This document shows positions 57,950 to 64,000 of a stretch of DNA of 64,000 nucleotides, one piece after another. Source of the stretch: Luteibacter aegosomatis (GTDB taxonomy: Bacteria; Pseudomonadota; Gammaproteobacteria; Xanthomonadales; Rhodanobacteraceae); NCBI RefSeq assembly GCF_023078455.1, contig NZ_CP095740.1, forward strand, positions 1,228,001-1,292,000, written 5' to 3'. The notes below the pieces were generated by a model. That model was given only the letters and a program-made list of their open reading frames with translations. It was not told the DNA's origin and made no database searches. Numbering within the stretch: position 1 is the stretch's first letter; each line of letters starts with the position of its first letter. The position numbers and the translations under genes are program-made.

Positions 57950-59833
57950 ATGGCCGATCTGCTTTCCACCGGGGTATCCGGCCTGCTTGCATCGCAAGTC
58001 GGCCTGTCCACCGTCGGTCACAACATCAGCAACGTGAACACCGCCGGCTATACGCGGCAGACGACCACGTTCAACGCGCGCGCGCCGCAATACTACGGCG
58101 GCATGTACATCGGCCAGGGTGCCGACGCGATCAGCGTGCAGCGCTCGTACAGCCAGTTCCTCACGCAGACGATGTGGTCGGCCACGTCGAGCCAGAGCCG
58201 CGCCTTGCAGTACGCCGCGTACACTTCGGCCACCAACAACGCCGTGAGTGGGTCGGCCAACCTGCAGAGCGCGCTCGATGGCTTCTTCGGCTCGGTGAAC
58301 GACATGGCCAACGCGCCGACGGACACCGCCAGCCGCCAGGCGATGATCGGCAAGGCCAATACGCTGGTGTCGACCTTCCGTTCGCTGTCGTCGCAGTTCC
58401 AGCAGATCGACCAGCAGACCAACCAGCAGATCGGCAGCGCCGTCGACAGCATCAATTCGCTGGCGCAGAGCATCGCCTCGCTCAACGGGGAGATCCAGAA
58501 AGCCTACGCTGGCGGCGCCGCGCCCAACGACCTGCTCGACGCGCGCGACCAGGCCATCAGCCAGCTCTCGGCCATCGTCGGCGTGAACGCCACCGAGAAC
58601 AGCGATCACATGGTGACGATCTCGATCGGCAACGGTCAGCCGCTGGTGAGCGCCACGAACGCGGTGAAGCTGTCGACGGCGCCGAATCAATACGATTCCT
58701 CGCGCCTGGAAGTGGTCGGGCCCAGCGGTTCGGTGATCAGCAACCAGCTCGGCTCCGGTTCGCTCGGCGCGGCCTTCGATTTCCGCACGAACGTGCTCGA
58801 TCCGGCCCGCAACCAGCTCGGGCGCGCGGCCATCGCAATGGAAGACGCGTTCAACAAGCAGCACGCGCAGGGTATCGACCTCAACGGCGACCCGGGCGGT
58901 GACTTCTTCTCGATTTCCGATCCGGCCGTGTTCAACAGCACCACGAACAAGGGCACGGCCAGCATGACGGCCAAGGTGACCGACGTAGGCAAGCTGGGCG
59001 CCTCGGATTACATCGTGCGCTACGACGGTACCAAGTGGGGCGTCACCACCACCGACGGCACCGTCGTGCCGTCGACGGGTACCGGCAACCCCGGTCCGCC
59101 GGCCGACCCGATCGTGATCGACGGCCTGGCGATCACCGTGCCCGGCGGCACCCCGCAGGCCGGCGACAGTTTCCAGATCCAGCCGACGCGCAACGCGGCC
59201 TCGACGATCTCCGTGGCGATTTCCGACACCAACAAGATCGCCGCGTCCGGCCCGCTCGTCGCCACGAAGTCGGCGAGCAACACGGGCAAGGGCGTGCTCG
59301 GTGGCCTCACCGTCACCGATATCAACGACGCGAACCTGAAGACGCCGGTGGTGATCCAGTTCACCTCGCCGACCACCTACACGATCAACGGCGGCGCGCC
59401 GCAGACCTACACCGACCCGGGCACCATCACGGGCAACGGCTGGACCCTAAAGCTTTCCGGCGCCCCGGCCGCTAACGACACGTTCAACGTGAATCCGGCG
59501 GCTTCGGCCAGCGGCGACAACGGCAACGCGCTTGCCCTGGCGAACGTGGCCAACAAGGGCGTGCTCGACAACGGCGTGACCACCGTGGGCAAGTCGTACA
59601 GCCAGCTGATCGCGCAGGTCGGCACGGCCGGTGCGCAGGCGAACACGGCGCTCGACGCCCAGCAGAGCATCCTCGACCAGGCCACGGCCGCTCAGCAGAG
59701 CCTGTCGGGCGTGAACATGGACGAGGAAGCCTCGAACCTGCTGCGCTTCCAGCAGGCGTATGCCGCGTCGGCGCAGGTCATCACGACGGCGAACACGATC
59801 TTCGAATCCCTCCTGAGCGCGGTGCGAGGCTGA
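57950..59833 (+). CDS. flgK: Hook-filament junction protein FlgK
   Basis: 627 residues. LLSTGVSGLLASQVGLSTVGHNISNVNTAGYTRQTTTF, SRQAMIGKANTLVSTFRSLSSQFQQID, and the C-terminal NMDEEASNLLRFQQAYAASAQVITTANTIFESLL are conserved. It is the first junction protein between hook and filament; FlgN is its chaperone. A 47-base gap follows flgJ. Confidence 0.96.
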   Translation: MADLLSTGVSGLLASQVGLSTVGHNISNVNTAGYTRQTTTFNARAPQYYGGMYIGQGADAISVQRSYSQFLTQTMWSATSSQSRALQYAAYTSATNNAVSGSANLQSALDGFFGSVNDMANAPTDTASRQAMIGKANTLVSTFRSLSSQFQQIDQQTNQQIGSAVDSINSLAQSIASLNGEIQKAYAGGAAPNDLLDARDQAISQLSAIVGVNATENSDHMVTISIGNGQPLVSATNAVKLSTAPNQYDSSRLEVVGPSGSVISNQLGSGSLGAAFDFRTNVLDPARNQLGRAAIAMEDAFNKQHAQGIDLNGDPGGDFFSISDPAVFNSTTNKGTASMTAKVTDVGKLGASDYIVRYDGTKWGVTTTDGTVVPSTGTGNPGPPADPIVIDGLAITVPGGTPQAGDSFQIQPTRNAASTISVAISDTNKIAASGPLVATKSASNTGKGVLGGLTVTDINDANLKTPVVIQFTSPTTYTINGGAPQTYTDPGTITGNGWTLKLSGAPAANDTFNVNPAASASGDNGNALALANVANKGVLDNGVTTVGKSYSQLIAQVGTAGAQANTALDAQQSILDQATAAQQSLSGVNMDEEASNLLRFQQAYAASAQVITTANTIFESLLSAVRG

Positions 59834-59835
59834 TC

Positions 59836-61035
59836 ATGCGAATTTCCACATCCTGGGGGCAGCAGCAGGCCGTCAACTCGATGCTCAATCGCCAGTACGA
59901 GCTGTCGCAGACCCAGCTCGCGCTCGGCAACGGCAAGGCCATCCAGACGCCGGCGGACAACCCCGCCGCCGCCGCGCGCGCCGTCGACGTCAGTTCGGCC
60001 AGCGCGCAGAACGACCAGTACACCCGCAACATCCAGTCGGCGTCCAATCGTCTCGCGACCGAAGAGCAGTCGCTCTCGTCGGCGGGCGACATCCTCGATC
60101 GCATCCGCACGCTCACGCTCGAAGGCATGAACGGCACGCAGACCGACGAGTCGCGCAAGTCGATCGCGGCGGAACTCCGTCAGAACCTGAGCGCGCTGGC
60201 GAGCCTCGCCAACACGCGCGACGGGCAGGGCGAATACATCTTCGCCGGCAGTCGCACGTCGACGCAGCCGTTCACCGTCAGCGACCTGAGCGTCACGTAC
60301 GGAGGCGACCAGAACCAGCGCATGGTCGCGGCCGCGCCGGGCATGCAGGTGGCCACGGGCGACGACGGCGACAGCGTGTTCATGGCGATCAAGGGCGGCA
60401 ACGGCACGTTCACGACATCGGCGGGAACGACGAACACGGGCACGGCGGTGGTGCAGACCACGTCGGTCACCGACGCGAGCCAGTGGGACGGCAGGACCTA
60501 TGGGGTCACGTTCACCTCACCGACGACGTACGAGATCCACGACCTGACCGATCCCGCGGCGCCGGTGGTTTCCACCGGTACCTATACCGGCGATTCCGGC
60601 GCGATCCAGTTCAAGGGCGCGCAGCTCAATCTCACCGGTACGCCGGCGACGGGCGATACCTTCACGGTGGCGCCGTCGTCCAACCAGGACGTGTTCTCCA
60701 GCGTGGGCAACATCATCACCGCGCTGGAGGCCGGCGGTGGCGGCGGCGCCGCGATGAACAACCAGCTCAACGCGCAGCTGATGAACCTCGACCAGGTGCA
60801 GGGCAACTTCCTCAATACGCGAACGCAGATCGGCGCGCGCATGAACGTGCTCGACCAGCAGACCGACATCGGGTCGGACGCGAGCCTGCAGTACAAGAGC
60901 ACGCTGTCGGACCTGACCGAGCTGGATTACGCGAGCGCCACGAGCAAGTTCGCGCAACAGCAGTCGGCCCTGGATGTCGCGCAGCAGGCTTACGTGAAGA
61001 TGCAGAACCTTTCGTTGTTCAACTATCTCAAGTAA
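59836..61035 (+). CDS. flgL: Hook-filament junction protein FlgL
   Basis: 399 residues. RISTSWGQQQAVNSMLNRQYELSQTQLALGNGKAIQTPADNPAAAARA and the end SDLTELDYASATSKFAQQQSALDVAQQAYVKMQNLSLFNYL match FlgL. The middle 160 residues are a variable surface domain. It starts two bases after the flgK stop and is the last gene of the hook operon before a long palindrome. Confidence 0.95.
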   Translation: MRISTSWGQQQAVNSMLNRQYELSQTQLALGNGKAIQTPADNPAAAARAVDVSSASAQNDQYTRNIQSASNRLATEEQSLSSAGDILDRIRTLTLEGMNGTQTDESRKSIAAELRQNLSALASLANTRDGQGEYIFAGSRTSTQPFTVSDLSVTYGGDQNQRMVAAAPGMQVATGDDGDSVFMAIKGGNGTFTTSAGTTNTGTAVVQTTSVTDASQWDGRTYGVTFTSPTTYEIHDLTDPAAPVVSTGTYTGDSGAIQFKGAQLNLTGTPATGDTFTVAPSSNQDVFSSVGNIITALEAGGGGGAAMNNQLNAQLMNLDQVQGNFLNTRTQIGARMNVLDQQTDIGSDASLQYKSTLSDLTELDYASATSKFAQQQSALDVAQQAYVKMQNLSLFNYLK

Positions 61036-61040
61036 AGCGG

Positions 61041-61142
61041 AAGACGCTGGGTTCCTGCCTTCGCAGGAACGACGAGAGGGGTAGCTGCGAAGAGGTGATC
61101 GGGCCTCACGTCGTTCCTGCGAAGGCAGGAACCCAGCGTCTT
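61041..61142. repeat. Long inverted repeat after flgL (BIME-like)
   Basis: Two 34-base arms (61041-61074 and 61109-61142) are exact inverse copies with 34 bases between. Each arm holds its own short hairpin, GTTCCTGC-CTTC-GCAGGAAC. This head-to-head pair of small palindromes is the form of REP/BIME elements; it may also end the flg transcript. Confidence 0.88.
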
Positions 61143-61231
61143 TCACGGTCGCCGAATGCTTTAGAAGCGAAGAAAAGCTCACCGGTCGTCGTTTCTTGCC
61201 GCATTACCGCCAATACACCCAAAAAATCCCC

Positions 61232-61258
61232 TAAACCCGCAGGAGGTCATGCCGATAC
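61232..61258 (+). promoter_or_regulatory. Sigma-28 (FliA) promoter of fliC
   Basis: TAAA (61232-61235), 15 bases, GCCGATAC (61251-61258). It matches FliA consensus in all but the last base and lies 176 bases upstream of the flagellin start, giving a long leader. Confidence 0.9.
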
Positions 61259-61434
61259 ACCCCAAGACAGCGGCTGGCAGGGCATGCCTCCCATACCCGC
61301 GTCAAAAAAACCTCTCAAGTTTCTCCCCGGCGTGCCGTAAACCTCTCTGAGGCGGAAGGCTTCCCTAACGGAACCCCGCCGGACTACGCCGCACCTATCC
61401 GGCCATTCGGTTCCGCTTACAAAGGATCAATCCG

Positions 61435-62853
61435 ATGTCTCTGACCATCAACACCAACATCTCGTCGCTGACCGCCCAGAACAACCTGAGCAAGTCGCAG
61501 AACAAGCTGTCCTCGGCCATCGAGCGCCTGTCGTCGGGCAACCGCATCAACAGCGCGAAGGACGACGCCGCCGGCCTCGCCATCTCCACCCGCTTCACCA
61601 CCCAGATCAACGGTCTGGACCAGGCCGTCCGCAACGCCAACGACGGTATCTCGCTGGCCCAGACGACCGAGTCGGCCCTGGACGAGGTCACCAACAACCT
61701 GCAGCGCATCCGCGAACTCGCCGTGCAGTCGACCAACGCGTCGAACTCGGCCAGCGACCGCGCGGCGCTCGACGCCGAAGTGCAGCAGCGCCTGTCGGAA
61801 GTGACCCGTATCGCCACGCAGACGAACTTCAACGGCATGAAGGTGCTCGACGGCTCGTCGAAGAACCTCAGCTTCCAGGTTGGCGCCAACGTGGGTGAAG
61901 TGATCACCGTCGGCCTGAACCAGGGCGTGAAGGCCAACCAGATCGGCCAGCTCGCCAGCGGTTCGATCGGTGGCTTCACCCCCGCCACCGCCGCCACCGC
62001 CGGCACCACCACGCTGTCCGCCGTGGCCGATCCGACCGCCGCCTTCGCCGCCACGGTGAACGGCCAGGCCATCAACGTCGCCGCCGGTGCGGGCCGTACG
62101 TCCGCCGACTTCCTCACCGCCGTGAATGGCGCGCTGACGACGGCCGGTGCGAACGCCACCGCCACGATCAATGCCGACGGCAACCTGGTCTTCACCTCGG
62201 CTACCACCGGCAAGGATTCCGCGGCCCCGACCGTGACGGGCGCGGGCGGTTCGAGCTCGGTCGCTGGTCTCGACAAGGGCGACATCGCCCCCGTCACCAT
62301 CGGCGACGTCACGCTGCAGGTCGGCGGCAACGCCGCGTTCAGCATCCAGGGCACGTACAAGAGCGCCCAGGACCTCGCCGACGCGATCAACGCCAAGTCG
62401 GGCGACGGCATCAACGCCTACGTCGGCCAGAACGGCCAGGTGCAGTACGCCTCGGCGTCCGACGTGACCGTGGGCGGCACCGCCGCCGACGTGACGGCCG
62501 CGGGCCTGACGGCCGGCAAGGTGGCGGTTTCCACCACCCAGACCCTCGCCGATTCCAGCGTTAAGACGGTCGATGGCGCCAACCAGACCATCGCCAGCGT
62601 CGACGCGGCCCTGCAGTCGATCTCCGACGTCCGCTCGGACCTCGGCGCGATCCAGAACCGCTTCGAGTCGACCATCTCCAACCTGCAGAACATCTCGCAG
62701 AACCTGACCTCGTCGCGCTCGGCCATCACCGACGCCGACTTCGCCCAGGAAACCGCGAACATGTCCTCGGCGCAGATCCTGCAGCAGGCCGGCGTGTCGG
62801 TGCTCGCCACCGCCAACCAGTCGCAGCAGATCGTCACCAAGCTCCTCGGTTAA
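61435..62853 (+). CDS. fliC: Flagellin FliC
   Basis: 472 residues. SLTINTNISSLTAQNNLSKSQNKLSSAIERLSSGNRINSAKDDAAGLAISTRF (D0/D1) and the C-terminal SAITDADFAQETANMSSAQILQQAGVSVLATANQSQQIVTKLLG are the conserved ends. Residues about 175-370 are the Ala/Thr/Gly-rich variable domains. It is the filament subunit, exported through the hook. Expression comes from the sigma-28 promoter; a hairpin follows the stop. Confidence 0.98.
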   Translation: MSLTINTNISSLTAQNNLSKSQNKLSSAIERLSSGNRINSAKDDAAGLAISTRFTTQINGLDQAVRNANDGISLAQTTESALDEVTNNLQRIRELAVQSTNASNSASDRAALDAEVQQRLSEVTRIATQTNFNGMKVLDGSSKNLSFQVGANVGEVITVGLNQGVKANQIGQLASGSIGGFTPATAATAGTTTLSAVADPTAAFAATVNGQAINVAAGAGRTSADFLTAVNGALTTAGANATATINADGNLVFTSATTGKDSAAPTVTGAGGSSSVAGLDKGDIAPVTIGDVTLQVGGNAAFSIQGTYKSAQDLADAINAKSGDGINAYVGQNGQVQYASASDVTVGGTAADVTAAGLTAGKVAVSTTQTLADSSVKTVDGANQTIASVDAALQSISDVRSDLGAIQNRFESTISNLQNISQNLTSSRSAITDADFAQETANMSSAQILQQAGVSVLATANQSQQIVTKLLG

Positions 62854-62869
62854 TCGACGAGCGCTACCG

Positions 62870-62889
62870 CCCCGGGGGAAACCCCGGGG
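62870..62889 (+). terminator. Terminator after fliC
   Basis: CCCCGGGG (62870-62877), loop GAAA, CCCCGGGG (62882-62889). An 8-bp all-G/C stem with a stable GNRA loop but only two T bases after it. The next bases already belong to the fliD promoter. Confidence 0.75.
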
Positions 62890-62906
62890 TTGGCAGGGTA
62901 ATTGCT
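62890..62906 (+). promoter_or_regulatory. Sigma-54 (RpoN) promoter of fliD
   Basis: TTGGCAGG-GTAA-TTGCT: GG at 62892-62893 and GC at 62904-62905, 10 bases apart, near-perfect sigma-54 consensus. It lies about 90 bases before fliD and directly abuts the fliC terminator. Confidence 0.9.
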
Positions 62907-62993
62907 TAGTTGTCTGCGGCGGCTTTCGGCAACGAAGCCGCCGTCGGCAAATTGGCGCCCCGGGCAGTGAGGCGTCTTCCCAAGGAGCACCTC

Positions 62994-64000
62994 ATGGCCA
63001 CCAGTCCCGTCAACCTCGGTTCGAGCTCGATCGACGTTCCGACCATCGTCAAGAACCTCGTCGCCAACAAGCGCGCGGCTCCCGACAAGGCGATCTCGGA
63101 CAAGCTCAGCCAGAACAGCACGCAGATCTCCGCGGTCGGCAATTTCACCTCGTCGGTCACCGCGTTGCAGAGCGCGATCAAGTCTTTGACCGACGGCACG
63201 GCGTTCAAGACCCAGAAAGTCTCCATCGGCGACGACGACGTGCTCGGCGCCACCACCGATACCGATGCCCAGCCGGGCAGCTACGACATCAAGATCACGC
63301 AGCTGGCGTCGGCGCAGAAGACCACCTCGTCCGCCTTCACCGACAGCAAGGCCACGGTCGGTACCGGTACCCTCACGATTTCCGTCGGCGACAAGACCCT
63401 GTCGCTGGACCTCGACAGCACGAACAACACGCTCGAAACCGTTCGCGACATGATCAACAAGTCGTCGAGCAACCCCGGCGTGAGCGCGGCCATCGTTACC
63501 GGCAAGGACGGCGCGCATCTCGTGCTGTCTTCGAGCAGCACCGGTGCGGCCAACGCCTTCAAGGTCTCCAGCAGCGGCGGTGACGGCAAGCTCGCCGCGC
63601 TGAATTTCGACCCGGCCACCGACACCCCCACGGTCGCCGGCCAGGATGCCGAATTCACCATCGACGGTCTCGCCGCGAGCAGCCCGACCAACGTCGCCAC
63701 CAAGGCGATCGACGGCGTCACCCTCACGCTCACCAAGATCGGCGAGAGCAAGCTCGACATCACCAACGACACGTCGGCCGTCACCACGGCCATGCAAAGC
63801 CTGGTGTCGTCGTACAACAGCTTCATCGGCACCTACCAGCAGCTGACGAAATACGATCCGACGAACCAGCAGGTCGGCGCCCTGATCGGCGACGCCACCG
63901 TGTCGTCCATCAAGAGCCAGATCTCGACCTTGCTGGGCAAGCAGTTCACGGGCAATGCGCCCGGTCCGACGTCGTTGAGCAACCTCGGCGTATCGTTCCA
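62994..64000 (+). CDS. fliD: Flagellar filament cap FliD, cut by the window edge
   Basis: The first 335 residues are present; the rest runs off the window. ATG 62994 has AAGGAG upstream. Start SPVNLGSSSIDVPTIVKNLVANKRAAPDKAISDKLSQNSTQISAVGNFTSSVTALQSAIKSL is the FliD N-terminal D0/D1. AQPGSYDIKITQLASAQKTTSSAF, FTIDGLAASSPTNVATKAIDGVTLTLTKIGE and SLVSSYNSFIGTYQQLT are typical. It caps the filament and folds flagellin. It has its own sigma-54 promoter. Confidence 0.95.
   Translation, partial: MATSPVNLGSSSIDVPTIVKNLVANKRAAPDKAISDKLSQNSTQISAVGNFTSSVTALQSAIKSLTDGTAFKTQKVSIGDDDVLGATTDTDAQPGSYDIKITQLASAQKTTSSAFTDSKATVGTGTLTISVGDKTLSLDLDSTNNTLETVRDMINKSSSNPGVSAAIVTGKDGAHLVLSSSSTGAANAFKVSSSGGDGKLAALNFDPATDTPTVAGQDAEFTIDGLAASSPTNVATKAIDGVTLTLTKIGESKLDITNDTSAVTTAMQSLVSSYNSFIGTYQQLTKYDPTNQQVGALIGDATVSSIKSQISTLLGKQFTGNAPGPTSLSNLGVSF

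Larger units (their letters stand above)
61036..61434. other. Non-coding gap between flgL and fliC
   Basis: 399 bases. They hold a long inverted repeat (61041-61142), a sigma-28 promoter (61232-61258) and a predicted untranslated leader of about 170 bases before fliC. An AGGAGG followed by ATG (61241-61252) falls inside the promoter, upstream of any transcript from it, so I do not call a gene there. No other coding signal is seen. Confidence 0.8.

Noticed and set aside
61241..61300. Small open frame after AGGAGG...ATG upstream of fliC
   Set aside because: The AGGAGG and ATG lie inside the FliA promoter, upstream of the expected transcript start, and the encoded peptide has no coding character.

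Overview
The window is about 64 kb of high-GC DNA from a flagellated gammaproteobacterium. The likely source is Xanthomonadales, probably Rhodanobacteraceae (Luteibacter/Dyella-like). That is inferred from the base composition, the flgN-flgM-flgA-cheV-flgB gene order and the YggX/MutY/FtsY neighbourhood; no 16S gene or other taxonomic marker is present.

Positions 1 to about 35,240 are the right-hand part of a temperate prophage lying against the 3' end of a tRNA-Phe gene (35240-35315, minus strand). Integrase and the other attachment site must lie left of the window. The order is lambda-like. A CI-type repressor runs off the left edge and faces a Cro/YdaS-like gene across two palindromic operators. 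Next come small early genes, an O-like initiator with candidate origin iterons inside it, a DnaB-like helicase, Ref-type and VRR-NUC nucleases and a zinc-finger Q-like antiterminator. A terminator and a phage tRNA-Gly(TCC) precede a lysis cassette of lambda R-type endolysin, holin and overlapping Rz/Rz1 spanins. The packaging and head genes are lambda type (Nu1-like, gpA, gpW, gpB, gpC, scaffold-like, gpD, gpE, gpFII). The tail is Mu type and contractile (gp38 DUF2635 through gp48), with a probable programmed -1 frameshift in the tail chaperone, a lysozyme domain in the tape measure and a glycine-rich fibre.

Between the tail and the attachment site lies a cargo region. It holds a membrane O-acyltransferase (a candidate for surface conversion), an SRAP/HMCES-like abasic-site protein, an AT-rich gene of unknown family coupled to a four-helix membrane protein, and three small proteins, two of which are zinc-ribbon twins reading away from the tRNA. 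The coupled pair is the best candidate here for an undescribed system.

Positions 35,240-45,200 are ordinary chromosome: tRNA-Phe, the ftsY-asmA-mutY-yggX operon (minus strand), rsmD-coaD-lipoprotein, a 4Fe-4S ferredoxin, gamma-glutamyltransferase, an MBL hydrolase, a TMEM43-like protein and a MAPEG protein. From 45,300 to the right edge is a flagellar/chemotaxis block. On the minus strand are an EAL-like/HDOD protein, flgN, flgM, flgA and a soluble MCP. On the plus strand are cheV, flgBCDEFGHIJKL, fliC and fliD, the last cut by the window edge. Sigma-28 sites (TAAA-N15-GCCGATAA type) precede flgM, cheV and fliC. Sigma-54 sites (GG-N10-GC) precede flgB and fliD. This fits a class II/III hierarchy in which FlgM holds FliA until the hook is finished. 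Several long palindromes (REP/BIME-like) sit in the chromosomal intergenic gaps.
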